A stretch of 59,756 bases of DNA from Leisingera sp. SS27 (GCF_028368855.1 NZ_JAQNCY010000018.1:1-59756), one strand, 5' to 3'. Shown: positions 1-10,700, numbered from the stretch's first letter. Numbers and translations: made by a program. Notes: generated by a model not told the origin, from the letters alone.

Positions 1-123
1 CTGCTGCGCGATCCCTTGGGAGCGCTGCTTGGTATTTCGCTCTCACGCCACAGCTTCCCTGCGCCAGCCCGGCAATTCGGCCCCGAGATCTACCTGTCAA
101 ACGGCGCGGGCTTTCCTGCGGAG
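1..123. repeat. Terminal direct repeat, left copy (circular overlap)
   Basis: These 123 bases are identical to positions 59634-59756, the last bases of the window. The VOC reading frame is continuous when the two copies are merged, so this is most simply the overlap left by linearising a circular molecule of 59,633 bp rather than a biological repeat. Confidence 0.93.
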
Positions 124-474
124 TTCTACGCCGCGGTCTGCGGCTGGCAGCTGCAGGCCGCACAGGCACAGCCACAGGCGCAGGCGCAGGCGCAGGCAGC
201 AGTGCCCATCCACGGGCCGTCGAACAGACTTGCCGGCTGGCACCTGACGCACGTCTTGCCGCCGCTTCCCCGTCCTGCTTGGGTGCCGAACATCAAAACC
301 GCCTCTGCCTCCGGCGCGCGTTTGGCCGCCGAAGCACTGGGAGCCCGGTTTGCAGGCGAAGCCGTATTGCCCGGCACGCAGTCCCCCTGCTTGCTGCTGC
401 AGACGCCCGGCGGCGCGCCTGCCGTGTTCAGCACCGCCCCGGCCCGGGACGGCCCGGTCAGCACATCCGGCTGA
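1..474 (+). CDS. VOC (glyoxalase-fold) protein, C-terminal part; gene continues from the window end
   Basis: This is the 3' part of a gene whose start lies at 59298. Merging the terminal repeat gives one 269-aa protein with two VOC-like halves, resembling tandem-VOC hydrolase or glyoxalase-like proteins of unknown substrate. The first half has the family ending with RDPLGALLG. The second half (from about YLSNGAGFPAEFYAAVCGW) is divergent and is interrupted by an Ala-Gln repeat encoded by CAGGCG/CAGGCA hexamers at roughly 150-204. I see no complete metal ligand set in the second half, so it may be structural. It follows rsgA by 4 bp and ends before the convergent lpd gene, with a shared hairpin between them. 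Function is not assigned. Confidence 0.85.
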   Translation: MLRDPLGALLGISLSRHSFPAPARQFGPEIYLSNGAGFPAEFYAAVCGWQLQAAQAQPQAQAQAQAAVPIHGPSNRLAGWHLTHVLPPLPRPAWVPNIKTASASGARLAAEALGARFAGEAVLPGTQSPCLLLQTPGGAPAVFSTAPARDGPVSTSG

Positions 475-478
475 CCCC

Positions 479-506
479 AGCGTCAGGACCCCAGGGTCCT
501 GACGCT
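479..506. terminator. Hairpin between convergent VOC and lpd genes
   Basis: A perfect 12-bp inverted repeat (arms 479-490 and 495-506, loop CCAG) separates two convergent genes and overlaps the lpd stop codon. There is no clear U tract on either strand, so it may act as an mRNA 3'-end stabiliser or a bidirectional terminator. Confidence 0.6.
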
Positions 507-1863
507 AGATATGCAGCGCCTGCCCCAATGCTCTGAGGCAGGCCTCCTGCAGGGCTTCCGACTGGGTCGGATGGGCATGGATCGTCGCGCCGATATCCTC
601 CAGGCAGGCGCCCATCTCGATGGCCAGCGCAAAGGCGGCAGAGAGTTCCGGCACCCCTGCCCCAACCGCCTGCAGGCCCATCACCGCATGGTCGCTCTGG
701 CGCCAGACAACCCGGAGGAAGCCGTCCTCGCGTTCCGCGGTCAGCGCGCGCCCATTGGCCTGCAGCGGGAAAACCGTGGCGGCGGTGCCCTCGACCTCGC
801 CCGGCAGGGCGCCGCAGGCCACCACCTCCGGATCGGTGAAACAGACCGCCGGAATGGCCCGCTTGTCCCACTGGACCGCATGGCCCGCGATATGCTCCGC
901 GACCATTTCGCCCTGCGCCATGGCGCGGTGGGCCAGCATCGGCTCGCCGGTCACATCCCCGATGGCATAGATGCCGCGCATCGACGACTGGCAATGGCTG
1001 TCGGTTTTGACAAACGGCCCGTCCTGGGTCAGCGCCAGCTCCTCGATGCCGATCCCCGCGGTGCGGGGCCGCCGCCCGACGGTCACCAGCACCTTCTCCG
1101 CCGCCACGTCGCCCTGACTGGTCAGCAGCCTGCCGTTCTCATAGCCCCGCGCCGAGGTGCCGGTCTTCACCGCCACCCCCAGCGCCTCCAGCCGCGCCGC
1201 AACCGGGCGGGTCAGCTCCGCATCATAAAGCGGCAGAATGCGCTCCTCCGCCTCGACCACCGTGACCTTGGCGCCCAGCTTGGCAAAGGCGGTGCCCAGC
1301 TCCAGCCCGATATAGCCGCCGCCGACCACCGCTAGGCTGTCCGGCACCTGCGTCAGCTCCATCGCTCCGGTCGAGGACAGGATGGGGCCGCCGAACGGCA
1401 GATCCGGCAACTCCACCGGGGCAGAGCCGGAGGCGATCACGATATGCTGCGCCTGGATCACCTGGCCGTCGCCATTGCCGTTCACCGACACTGTCTTGCC
1501 GTCCAGAAACCGGGCGCGGCCCTGCACGAACCGCACGCCCGCCTTTTTCATCAGCGCCGTCACGCCGCTGTTCAGGCGCTGCACGATGCCATCCTTCCAA
1601 GCCACCGTTTTGGCAAGATCAATCGCAGGCGCGCCGCAGCTGATCCCCAGCGGCCCTTGCGGCGCGCTTGCGATCCGGTGAAATTCCTCCGCCGCATGGA
1701 TCAGCGCCTTGGACGGGATGCAGCCCACGTTCAGGCAGGTGCCGCCCGGTTTGCCCTCGTCCACCACGATGGTGTCGATTCCCAGCTGGCCCGCGCGGAT
1801 GGCACAGACATAGCCGCCGGGACCGGCGCCGATGATCAGCAGTTTGCATTTCAGATCAGACAT
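505..1863 (-). CDS. lpdA: Dihydrolipoyl dehydrogenase (E3)
   Basis: This is a 452-aa FAD disulfide oxidoreductase that reoxidises the dihydrolipoyl arm of the dehydrogenase complex using NAD+. The N-terminal FAD motif GAGPGG is followed by the redox disulfide in GGTCLNVGC (Cys43 and Cys48). A central NAD motif reads [12 protein letters not shown]. The C-terminal catalytic base is in HAHPTQSEA, from the partner subunit interface. Length fits the family (450-475). Its ATG follows the E2 stop directly, making it the last gene of the four-gene branched-chain 2-oxoacid dehydrogenase operon. A dedicated E3 inside the operon suggests it serves this complex and not only the central pyruvate and 2-oxoglutarate complexes. 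Confidence 0.95.
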   Translation of the reverse strand: MSDLKCKLLIIGAGPGGYVCAIRAGQLGIDTIVVDEGKPGGTCLNVGCIPSKALIHAAEEFHRIASAPQGPLGISCGAPAIDLAKTVAWKDGIVQRLNSGVTALMKKAGVRFVQGRARFLDGKTVSVNGNGDGQVIQAQHIVIASGSAPVELPDLPFGGPILSSTGAMELTQVPDSLAVVGGGYIGLELGTAFAKLGAKVTVVEAEERILPLYDAELTRPVAARLEALGVAVKTGTSARGYENGRLLTSQGDVAAEKVLVTVGRRPRTAGIGIEELALTQDGPFVKTDSHCQSSMRGIYAIGDVTGEPMLAHRAMAQGEMVAEHIAGHAVQWDKRAIPAVCFTDPEVVACGALPGEVEGTAATVFPLQANGRALTAEREDGFLRVVWRQSDHAVMGLQAVGAGVPELSAAFALAIEMGACLEDIGATIHAHPTQSEALQEACLRALGQALHI

Positions 1864-3135
1864 TCAGCCCTCGACAAACAGCATCGCTGGGGTTTCCAGC
1901 AGGGATTTCAGTTTCTGCACAAAGACCGCGGCGTCCCAGCCGTCCACCACCCGGTGGTCGAAGGAGCAGGACAGGTTCATCATCTTGCGCGGCCGGAACT
2001 GCTGACCGTCCCAGACCGGGCGGATCTGCATCTTGTTGACGCCGACGATGGCCACCTCCGGGTAGTTCACAATCGGGGTGGTGGCGATGGCACCCAAGGG
2101 CCCCAGCGAGGTGATGGTGATGGTGCCGCCGCTCAGCTCCTCCCGCTTGATCGAGCCGTCGCGGGCGGCCTCCGCCAGCCGCTGGATTTCCGCCGCATTG
2201 TCCCACAGGCTGCCCGCCTCTGCATGGTGCACCACCGGCACCGTCAGGCCCTGACCTGTCTGGGTGGCAATGCCCGCATGCACACCGCCGTGGCGGTGGA
2301 TCACGCCGTCCTCATCGTCAAACCGGGCGTTCAGCCCGGGCTGCTCGCGCACCGCCTCGACAATGGCGCGCAGCAGGAAGGGCAGCAGGGTCAGCTTGGG
2401 GCGGCTGCCCTCGTGCTTCTTGTTCAGCGCCGCCCGCAGATCCTCCAGCGCCCCCATCTCCACCTCCTCAACGATGGTGATATGCGGGATCTGCCGTTTC
2501 GCCTGCGCCATCTTCTCGGCGATCTTGCGGCGCATGCCGACCACCCGGATCTCCTCAACCCCGGTGTTGCGGCCGCGGGTGACGCCGCCCTGCTTGATGC
2601 CGCCCGAGGCAATCCAGTTGTCCAGGTCCTCATGGCTGATGCGCCCCGCCGGGCCGCTGCCTGGCACCTGCCGCAGGTTCACCCCCTCGGCCCGTGCCCG
2701 CGCCCGCACCGAGGGCGCAGCCAGCGGCCTGGCGCCCTCCGGCGGCGGCATCCGGCGCCCCGGTTTCTTTGCCGCAGGCTCCCGTGCCGGCTCTGGCCCT
2801 GTTTCTGGCTGTGTCTCTGGCCCTGTCTCTGGCGCTGTCTCAGCAGCCTGCTCAGCTTCTGCCTCCGGTGCGGGGGCGGCGGCATTGCCCGCGCCCTCAA
2901 CCTCCAGCCGCACCAGAACCCCGCCTACCGGGATCATCGCGCCGATTTCACCGCCCAGCTCCAGCACCGTGCCGTCCGCCGAAGACGGCACCTCCACCGC
3001 CACCTTGTCGGTCATCACCGCGGCCAGGATGTCATCCTCGCGCACCACGTCGCCCGGTTTCACATGCCACTCGATCAGCTCCGCCTCGGCAACGCCCTCG
3101 CCCACATCGGGCAGCCGGATTTCAAACACCCCCAT
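1864..3135 (-). CDS. bkdB: Branched-chain 2-oxoacid dehydrogenase E2, dihydrolipoyl acyltransferase
   Basis: This 423-aa protein transfers the acyl group from lipoyl to CoA and forms the complex core. Domains in order: an N-terminal lipoyl domain (lipoyl-lysine in VMTDKVAVE, near residue 44), a flexible Ala/Pro/Glu linker (about 80-125), a peripheral subunit-binding domain (VRARAREGVNLRQV-like stretch, about 145-180), and a C-terminal catalytic acyltransferase domain ending with the DHRVVDG motif. Only one lipoyl domain is present, as is usual for BCKDH E2. It is separated from E1beta by 3 bp and abuts lpdA. Specificity for branched-chain acyl groups is inferred from the E1 partners. Confidence 0.92.
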   Translation of the reverse strand: MGVFEIRLPDVGEGVAEAELIEWHVKPGDVVREDDILAAVMTDKVAVEVPSSADGTVLELGGEIGAMIPVGGVLVRLEVEGAGNAAAPAPEAEAEQAAETAPETGPETQPETGPEPAREPAAKKPGRRMPPPEGARPLAAPSVRARARAEGVNLRQVPGSGPAGRISHEDLDNWIASGGIKQGGVTRGRNTGVEEIRVVGMRRKIAEKMAQAKRQIPHITIVEEVEMGALEDLRAALNKKHEGSRPKLTLLPFLLRAIVEAVREQPGLNARFDDEDGVIHRHGGVHAGIATQTGQGLTVPVVHHAEAGSLWDNAAEIQRLAEAARDGSIKREELSGGTITITSLGPLGAIATTPIVNYPEVAIVGVNKMQIRPVWDGQQFRPRKMMNLSCSFDHRVVDGWDAAVFVQKLKSLLETPAMLFVEG

Positions 3136-3138
3136 GGA

Positions 3139-4152
3139 TCAGTCCTCCATGACTTTCTTCAGCGCCTCGCCCACCCGGCCAGGCCCCGGAAAATACTCCC
3201 ACTCCTGCGCATGCGGATAGGGCGTGTCCCAGCCGGTGACGCGGATCACCGGCGCCTCCAGGTGGTAGAAGCAATGCTCCTGCACCAGCGCCATCAGCTC
3301 TGCCCCGAAACCGGAGGTGCGGGTCGCCTCATGCACGATCACGCAGCGCCCGGTCTTCTGCACCGAACCCACGATGGCCTCCAGGTCCAGCGGCATCAGG
3401 CTGCGCAGGTCGATCACCTCGGCGTCCACGCCGGTCTCCGCCGCCGCCGCCTCGGCCACAAACACCATCGTGCCATAGGCCAGCACCGTCACCTCCGCGC
3501 CGGCGCGCCGCACCGCCGCCTTGCCCAGCGGCACGATGCCGTCCCCGTCCGGCACCTCGCCCAGCGGATGGGACTTCCAGCTTTCCACCGGCTTGTCGTG
3601 ATGGCCGTCAAACGGCCCGTTATAGAGCCGCTTCGGCTCAAAGAAGATCACCGGATCCGGGTCCGCGATGGCCGCCAGCAGCAGCCCCTTGGCGTCGCGC
3701 GGATTGGAGGGCATCACCACCTTCAGCCCCGACACATGGGTAAACAGCGCCTCCGGGCTCTGGCTGTGGGTCTGGCCGCCGAAAATGCCGCCGCCGGTGG
3801 GCATCCGGATCACCAGCGGGCAGGTGAAATCCGCGTTCGAGCGGTGCCGCAGCCGCGCGGCCTCCGAGACGATCTGGTCATAGGCCGGATAGACGTAATC
3901 CGCGAACTGGATCTCGATCACCGGCTTCAGCCCATAGGCCGCCATGCCGATGGCGGTGCCGACAATGCCGGATTCATTGATCGGTGCGTCAAAGCAGCGG
4001 GATTTGCCGTATTTCTCCTGCAGCCCCGCGGTGCAGCGGAAGACACCACCGAAAAATCCCACATCCTCGCCGAAAACCACCACCCTTTCGTCCGCCGCCA
4101 TCGCCACGTCATGGGCCTCGCGGATGGCTTCGATCATCGTCATCCGCGCCAT
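3139..4152 (-). CDS. bkdA2: Branched-chain 2-oxoacid dehydrogenase E1 beta
   Basis: This 337-aa transketolase-like beta subunit supplies the pyrimidine-binding half of the thiamine diphosphate site. Family motifs seen are VFGEDVG near the N-terminus, FDAPINESGIVG, EIQFADYVYPAYDQ and MPTGGGIFGGQTHSQS. The C-terminal transketolase domain contains DLRSLMPLD and VHEATRTSGFGAE. The length matches bacterial BCKDH beta subunits. It starts one base after the E1alpha stop, so the two subunits are probably translationally coupled. Together with E1alpha it decarboxylates 2-oxoacids from Val, Leu and Ile. Confidence 0.93.
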   Translation of the reverse strand: MARMTMIEAIREAHDVAMAADERVVVFGEDVGFFGGVFRCTAGLQEKYGKSRCFDAPINESGIVGTAIGMAAYGLKPVIEIQFADYVYPAYDQIVSEAARLRHRSNADFTCPLVIRMPTGGGIFGGQTHSQSPEALFTHVSGLKVVMPSNPRDAKGLLLAAIADPDPVIFFEPKRLYNGPFDGHHDKPVESWKSHPLGEVPDGDGIVPLGKAAVRRAGAEVTVLAYGTMVFVAEAAAAETGVDAEVIDLRSLMPLDLEAIVGSVQKTGRCVIVHEATRTSGFGAELMALVQEHCFYHLEAPVIRVTGWDTPYPHAQEWEYFPGPGRVGEALKKVMED

Positions 4153-4153
4153 T

Positions 4154-5641
<1,488 letters not shown>

Positions 5642-7324
5642 TCAGGCGTAATGCTTGTTCCGGGACATCTTGCCGATGCCGGGGTTCATGCTGTTGGTGG
5701 GGTCCACCGATTTGTAGAACGCCGCCAGATCCGGCTTGGCCGGGTACAGGTGGCCGACGTTGTGCTCTGCCGGGTATTCGGCCCCGCGTTTGTCCAGCAG
5801 AGCCAGCATCGCGTCCTTCAGCGCCTTCACGTCTGCACCCTTCTTCACGATGTAGTCCTGATGCAGCACGTGGCACATGAAATGCCCGTAATAGAGCCTG
5901 CCGGCCAGCTGATCCCCGATCTCCGGCGGCAGTTCCTCGAACCAGTCCTGATCGTTGCGGCGCAGGGCGATATCCAGCGCGATGATGTCCTCCACCTCGG
6001 CCCGGTGCACGGCCATGTAGCGCACCGCGGCGCCGGCCGCAGCAAAGCGGTGCAGCCCGGCCATCTTGGCCTCGCGCGGGGTGCATTCGAAGTAGCTGAG
6101 ACTGCCGCCGGCTGCCATCTCCGCCAGCAGGGCGCGGGCCTCGGCAATGCCGCCATCGCGCATCTTGAGGATCAGGTGGTGCGGGTGGGACCGGCGGAAC
6201 GCCCGCATCCGCCGCGGCAGGATATCCGGCCACAGGCGCGACAGCATCTGCATCACCCGGTCGGTCAGATTGCCCAGGCCGGGAATGCCGGCCAGCCGCG
6301 CATCCACCGCGCCTTTCAGCGCAAAGAACATGGGCAGCCGGTCCGTACCCAGCTTGTCGATCATCACCATGGTGTCCTTGCCATAGCGGTCCGACAGGTC
6401 AAAGACATCCCGGTGCATGTATTCGGCGCTGACCGGCAGGGTGGCAAACTCCGCCAGAATGCGGCGGCGCAGGGCGGTCAGCGCCGCCGTGGTCCGGCTG
6501 CCGACGTAAAACGTCAGCTCTTCGGCGTTTTTCGCGTAGGTATCCAGCCGCACCGCAAAGACCGCCAGCTTGCCCGCGCAGCCCGCCGCCTCATAAAGCC
6601 GCGACTTGTCGGCATTGAACCGCGCCGGGGTCGGCGCGTCGATATCTCTAACCCTGCGCGCATAGGAAGTGTCGGAGGCTTTCCGGTTGCCGGTCTCAAC
6701 ATCTTCAGGGCGGTAATCGCCGTTCTGCAGCCGGGTCAGGATCTCCTCCGGGCTAGCGCCCAGATTGATGCCCAGATGGTTGACCAGTTCCAGCTCCCCG
6801 TCCCCGGTGATACGGGCAAACAGCGACAGCTCGGTATAGGACGGCCCCCGCTCCACCAGCGACCCGCCGGAGTTGTTGCAGACCCCGCCCACAATCGACG
6901 CCCCGATGCAGGAGGAGCCGATCACCGAATGCGGCTGCCGGCCCAAGGGCGCCAGCAGCTTTTCCAGCGCAAACAGGGTGCTGCCCGGGAAGCTCACCAC
7001 CTGCTTACCGCCGTCCAGAAGCTGCAGCTGGTCCATCCGCCGGGTGTTGATCAGCACCACATCGCGGTCATATCTGCCCTTGGGGGTGGAGCCTTCGGTC
7101 AGCCCGGTGTTGGCCGCCTGCATGATGACGATCTTGTCCGCCGCGACACAGGCCTGCAGCACCTTCCACTGCTCCAGCAGGGTTGCCGGCCGGACCACCG
7201 CCAGCGCCTCCCCCTCACCGGAGCGGAACCCCTTGCGGAACCGCCGGGTGGCGCGGCCGCCGGTGAGCACATGGCGGCGCCCGCAGATGGATTTCAGCGC
7301 AGCAATCAGCTCTGCATCAGTCAT
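5642..7324 (-). CDS. dld: Quinone-dependent D-lactate dehydrogenase
   Basis: With the ATG at 7324 (preceded by GGGGAGGG) this is a 560-aa peripheral membrane flavoprotein, close to the 571 aa of E. coli Dld. It oxidises D-lactate to pyruvate and passes electrons to quinone. The FAD-binding PCMH region includes MQAANTGLTEGSTP and IGSSCIGASIVGGVCNNSGG. The C-terminal Dld membrane-binding/lactate domain follows, with conserved FECTPREAKMAGLHRFAAAGAA-type sequence. It lies 19 bp after the TRAP permease gene, in one operon with transporter and binding protein. That pairing makes lactate or a related hydroxy acid the probable TRAP substrate. Confidence 0.9.
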   Translation of the reverse strand: MTDAELIAALKSICGRRHVLTGGRATRRFRKGFRSGEGEALAVVRPATLLEQWKVLQACVAADKIVIMQAANTGLTEGSTPKGRYDRDVVLINTRRMDQLQLLDGGKQVVSFPGSTLFALEKLLAPLGRQPHSVIGSSCIGASIVGGVCNNSGGSLVERGPSYTELSLFARITGDGELELVNHLGINLGASPEEILTRLQNGDYRPEDVETGNRKASDTSYARRVRDIDAPTPARFNADKSRLYEAAGCAGKLAVFAVRLDTYAKNAEELTFYVGSRTTAALTALRRRILAEFATLPVSAEYMHRDVFDLSDRYGKDTMVMIDKLGTDRLPMFFALKGAVDARLAGIPGLGNLTDRVMQMLSRLWPDILPRRMRAFRRSHPHHLILKMRDGGIAEARALLAEMAAGGSLSYFECTPREAKMAGLHRFAAAGAAVRYMAVHRAEVEDIIALDIALRRNDQDWFEELPPEIGDQLAGRLYYGHFMCHVLHQDYIVKKGADVKALKDAMLALLDKRGAEYPAEHNVGHLYPAKPDLAAFYKSVDPTNSMNPGIGKMSRNKHYA

Positions 7325-7343
7325 AACAGCCGCCCTCCCCTGC

Positions 7344-9410
7344 TCAATACGCCACAGAGGGCAGCCAGGTCGCCAGTGCCGGCCACAGGTAGACAAACAT
7401 CAGCCCGGTCAGCTGCAGCAGCACAAAGGGAATGATGCCCTTGTAGATATGGCCCAGGCGGATTTCCGGCGGGCAGACGCCCTTGAGGTAGAACAGCGCA
7501 AAGCCGACCGGCGGCGTCAGGAAGGACGTCTGCAGCGTCACCGCCACCAGGATCACGAACCACACCAGCGCCGGCTCATCGATGGCGCCGAAGCCGGGAA
7601 TATCCAGGCCCAGCCCGTTCACGATCGGGCGCATCAGCGGCAGCACAATCAGGGTGATCTCGATCCAGTCCAGCACAAAACCCAGCAGGAACACGATGAA
7701 CAGGATCATGAAGACGGTGCCCTCAGGCCCGAAGCCGGTGCCTTGGATCATCTCCTCGATCAGCGCGTCGCCGCCCAGCTCCCGCAGCACATAGGAAAAC
7801 ACCGTCGCGCCCAGGAAGATCGCAAAGATATAGGCGGTGGTGTTGAAGGTCGCCTTGAGCACATTGACCAGCTTCGCCAGCGTCAGCTTGCGGTAGCCAA
7901 GCGCCAGCAGCGTCGCCCCCAATGCGCCCACGCCCGACGCCTCGGTCGGCGTGGTGAGCCCTGCAAAAATAGAGCCTAACACGGCCAGAATCAGCCCCAG
8001 CGTCGGCAGCACCGCAATCAGCACGTCCTTGACCGCCGCCCAGTCCGGGCGCTTGGCCCCCGCAGGCACCGGCGCGACGTCGCGTTTGATCAGCGCAATC
8101 ACGAAAATATAGGTGAGGTAGAGCGCACCGATGATCACACCCGGGAACACCGCCGCCATGAACAGGTCCCCCACGCTCAGCGCCATCTGGTCGGCCATGA
8201 TCACCAGCATGATCGAGGGCGGGATCAGAATGCCCAGCGTGCCGGAGGCCGAGACCACGCCCGCCGCCAGAGCGGGACTGTACTTCTGCTCCATCATCGA
8301 CGGCAGCGACAGGACGCCCAGCAGCACCACAGAGGCACCGATAATGCCGGTGGAGGCCGCCAGGATGATGCCGATCATGGTGACGGTGATCGCCAGTCCG
8401 CCGCGCACGGTGCCGAACAGGCGCTGCATCGCCCCCATCAGCCGCTCCGCCACGCCGCTTTCATCCAGCATCAGACCCATGAAGATGAACATCGGCAGCG
8501 CCACCAGCACCGCGTTCGACATGGTGGCATAGACCCGGTTCACCACCGCCCCCAGGGTCAGATAGTCCAGCCCGGTCAGGGTTTCCTCCAGCCCGGTCCA
8601 GTGCATCATGCCGTTGTCGAACAGATAGGCCAGCCCGCAATAAGCCACGCCCACACCGGCCAGCGTCCAGGCCACCGGAAAGCCGGTGAACAGCAGCGCA
8701 ATGAAGGTGAGGAACATGGCAATGACCAACTTTTCCTCGGTGGTCTCCACCAGGAAGGTCAGCGCGGTGGCGACAATGGCAAAGCCAACCAGCGCCCAGA
8801 TCACCAGCCGCAGGCTTTTCCCGGCGCGCTCCTCTGCCGGGCCCGCCAGCAGCGCGTGGGTGTCATGGATCAGCCGCGCCAGCGCCGCTGCCGCCAGCAG
8901 CACGAAACTCAGCGGGATCACCGCCTTCAGCGCCCATCGGGCCGGCAGGCCCGTGGGGCTGTCGGAACGTTCGCTCACCCGCCAGCTTTCGTAGAAATAA
9001 TCGTAGCCCTGATCGATCATCAGATAGATGAACGGCACCAGCAGGGTCAGGATGCCGATCACCTCGATGATCCGCCGGGCGCGGCGGCTCAGCTGCATGT
9101 GCAGCACATCGACCCGCACGTGGCTGTCGGTGACCAGCGCATAGGATATGCCGATCATCGTCACCAGCCCGTAGAAATGCCACTGGATCTCGTCCAGCTT
9201 GGGATAGTTCTGGTTCAGCAAGTAGCGCAGCGCGACCTGCGACACGATGGCCAGCACCAAGAGCAGGTTGGCCCACATCACCAGATTGCCGGTCCCCTTG
9301 ACCGCGTTGTCGATCCACACCGCCAGCTGCTGCCGGTCCTCGTCGCCATGCTCAAGGATCTCTTCGTAGCGTTCGATCGGGTCGTCCTGCAGGTGCAGAT
9401 TCTCAGCCAT
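7344..9410 (-). CDS. TRAP transporter fused permease (DctQ-DctM)
   Basis: This 688-aa inner-membrane protein fuses the small four-helix DctQ subunit (about residues 30-215) to the large DctM transporter subunit (about 220-688, some 12 hydrophobic segments). DctM-type motifs include MLDESGVAERL, GASVVLLGVLSLPSMM and IPPSIMLVI. It moves an organic anion with Na+ using substrate delivered by the periplasmic binding protein encoded upstream. The start has a clear GGAGGAGG ribosome site. A strong hairpin between dctP and this gene probably lowers permease relative to binding protein. Substrate is inferred from the adjacent D-lactate dehydrogenase. Confidence 0.9.
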   Translation of the reverse strand: MAENLHLQDDPIERYEEILEHGDEDRQQLAVWIDNAVKGTGNLVMWANLLLVLAIVSQVALRYLLNQNYPKLDEIQWHFYGLVTMIGISYALVTDSHVRVDVLHMQLSRRARRIIEVIGILTLLVPFIYLMIDQGYDYFYESWRVSERSDSPTGLPARWALKAVIPLSFVLLAAAALARLIHDTHALLAGPAEERAGKSLRLVIWALVGFAIVATALTFLVETTEEKLVIAMFLTFIALLFTGFPVAWTLAGVGVAYCGLAYLFDNGMMHWTGLEETLTGLDYLTLGAVVNRVYATMSNAVLVALPMFIFMGLMLDESGVAERLMGAMQRLFGTVRGGLAITVTMIGIILAASTGIIGASVVLLGVLSLPSMMEQKYSPALAAGVVSASGTLGILIPPSIMLVIMADQMALSVGDLFMAAVFPGVIIGALYLTYIFVIALIKRDVAPVPAGAKRPDWAAVKDVLIAVLPTLGLILAVLGSIFAGLTTPTEASGVGALGATLLALGYRKLTLAKLVNVLKATFNTTAYIFAIFLGATVFSYVLRELGGDALIEEMIQGTGFGPEGTVFMILFIVFLLGFVLDWIEITLIVLPLMRPIVNGLGLDIPGFGAIDEPALVWFVILVAVTLQTSFLTPPVGFALFYLKGVCPPEIRLGHIYKGIIPFVLLQLTGLMFVYLWPALATWLPSVAY

Positions 9411-9491
9411 GGTTTCCTCCTCCGGAACGTGGCGTGCGCGGACGTGAATGCGCCCGTGTCAGTCAGGGAAATGACGAAAATCGGGAAAGGC

Positions 9492-9516
9492 GGGGCGGCG
9501 GAAATGCTGCCGCCCC
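9492..9516 (-). terminator. Intercistronic hairpin between dctP and TRAP permease
   Basis: GGGGCGGC and GCCGCCCC form an 8-bp stem with a 9-nt loop, 17 bases after the dctP stop. Its place after a binding-protein gene fits a partial terminator or mRNA-stabilising stem that raises binding-protein output. Confidence 0.55.
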
Positions 9517-9532
9517 AAGGTGCGCAAGCGGA

Positions 9533-10585
9533 TTACTTGCGCGGGAGGAATGCGTTTTCCTTCCAGACCGCATAGCCTTCGCGGAAGGTCTGCATGTCCA
9601 GCAGCACCCGGCCGAAGAACTGGTCATTGGTGGCTTCTTCCGCGGCAACCTCGTCCCAGGTTGCACGGAACAGCTCCAGCATCTGCGCGTCCCACTGCTT
9701 GATGTGGACGCCGTTGTTTTCAACATTGTCGATCAGCGCCGCATGCTGGATCGCCTCGCCTTCGGCAAAGCTGTCGGCCATCGACGCCTTGCAGGCGTTT
9801 TCGATGATCGCCTTGTGCTGGTCGCTGGCTTCGTTCCAGACGTCCTTGTTGACCAGCAGTTCAAACACGGTGGCCTGCTGGTGCCAGCCGGGGAAGTAGT
9901 TGTATTTCACCAGCTTGTGAAAGCCCAGACGGGCGTCGATGGCGGGCATCGAGAATTCGGTTGCGTCAATCGCGCCCTTCTCCAGCGCCGGGAAGATCTC
10001 GCCGCCGGGCAGCAGCGATGTGGCCACACCCAGCTTCTGCATCACCTTGCCGCCCAGGCCGAAAAACCGCATCTTCAGGCCGTTCAGGTCCTCGGCGCTG
10101 TTGATCTCCTTGGCGAACCAGCCGGAGGTCTCCGGCGCGATCACTGCACAGGGCAGCACCTTCACATTGTATCCCGCCTGATCGTACATCTCCTGATAAA
10201 GGGTCATGCCGTTGCCATAGTAGAGCCAGGCCATGTATTCGCCCGCTTCCGGACCGAACGGCACGGCAGAGAACAGCGGCGCGGCCGGGATCTTGCCTGC
10301 CCAGTAACCGGCGGTGGTGTAGCCGGAGTTGATCTTGCCCGAGGACACCGCATCCAAGATCTCGAACGGCGGCACCAGCTTGCCGGGCTCATAGACCTTC
10401 ATCTTGAGGCTGCCGCCGGACATCAGGTCCAGCTGCTCAGCCACCCGCGGGATCGGCGTGCCGAGCCCCGGCAGCGCGGTCGAAAACGCAATCGGGGTTT
10501 TCAGCAGCAGCTTGTCGGCGGCCTGTGCGGCAGGGGCCGCCAGCAGCGATGCGGCCACGGCCAGCGAGGTCAGGGTCTTCTTCAT
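9533..10585 (-). CDS. dctP: TRAP transporter periplasmic substrate-binding protein
   Basis: The ATG at 10585 follows AGGAGA and gives a 350-aa exported protein. Its signal peptide is MKKTLTSLAVAASLLAAPAAQA with an AQA cleavage site. The mature part has DctP features: FSTALPGLGTPIPRVAEQLD, PAIDARLGFHKLVKY, and a C-terminal helix-rich end. It resembles 2-oxoacid or mannitol/chloroaromatic-type TRAP binding proteins more than C4-dicarboxylate DctP. It is the first gene of the dctP-QM-dld operon. The promoter overlaps TGGTAAATA repeats, so repression by the divergent GntR protein is likely. The natural ligand may be lactate or another 2-hydroxy or 2-oxo acid. Confidence 0.88.
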   Translation of the reverse strand: MKKTLTSLAVAASLLAAPAAQAADKLLLKTPIAFSTALPGLGTPIPRVAEQLDLMSGGSLKMKVYEPGKLVPPFEILDAVSSGKINSGYTTAGYWAGKIPAAPLFSAVPFGPEAGEYMAWLYYGNGMTLYQEMYDQAGYNVKVLPCAVIAPETSGWFAKEINSAEDLNGLKMRFFGLGGKVMQKLGVATSLLPGGEIFPALEKGAIDATEFSMPAIDARLGFHKLVKYNYFPGWHQQATVFELLVNKDVWNEASDQHKAIIENACKASMADSFAEGEAIQHAALIDNVENNGVHIKQWDAQMLELFRATWDEVAAEEATNDQFFGRVLLDMQTFREGYAVWKENAFLPRK

Positions 10586-10652
10586 GGGATCTCCTCCGGG
10601 TTCAGTCCGGCCGCTCCTCCGGCCGCAATTCCAACCGCTGATGCGGCATGAC

Positions 10653-10700
10653 TGGTAAATATTATTGACCACACAAATCAGTCAACAACTTTATTTACCA
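10653..10700. promoter_or_regulatory. Operator cluster in the dctP/GntR divergent region
   Basis: TGGTAAATATTATTGACCA (10653-10671) is a near-perfect 19-bp palindrome. A third half-site, TATTTACCA, lies at 10692-10700, so TGGTNAATA occurs three times in 48 bp. The TNGT/ACNA ends are typical of FCD-type GntR operators. On the minus strand TTGACT (10684-10679) lies at a -35 distance from AT-rich sequence inside the palindrome, so binding would block dctP transcription. The rest of the 330-bp gap (10586-10915) is AT-richer and must hold the GntR gene promoter, which I could not place. Confidence 0.65.

Noticed and set aside
1-474. Truncated VOC pseudogene at the window start
   Set aside because: The missing 5' part is at the other end and joins in frame through the 123-bp overlap.
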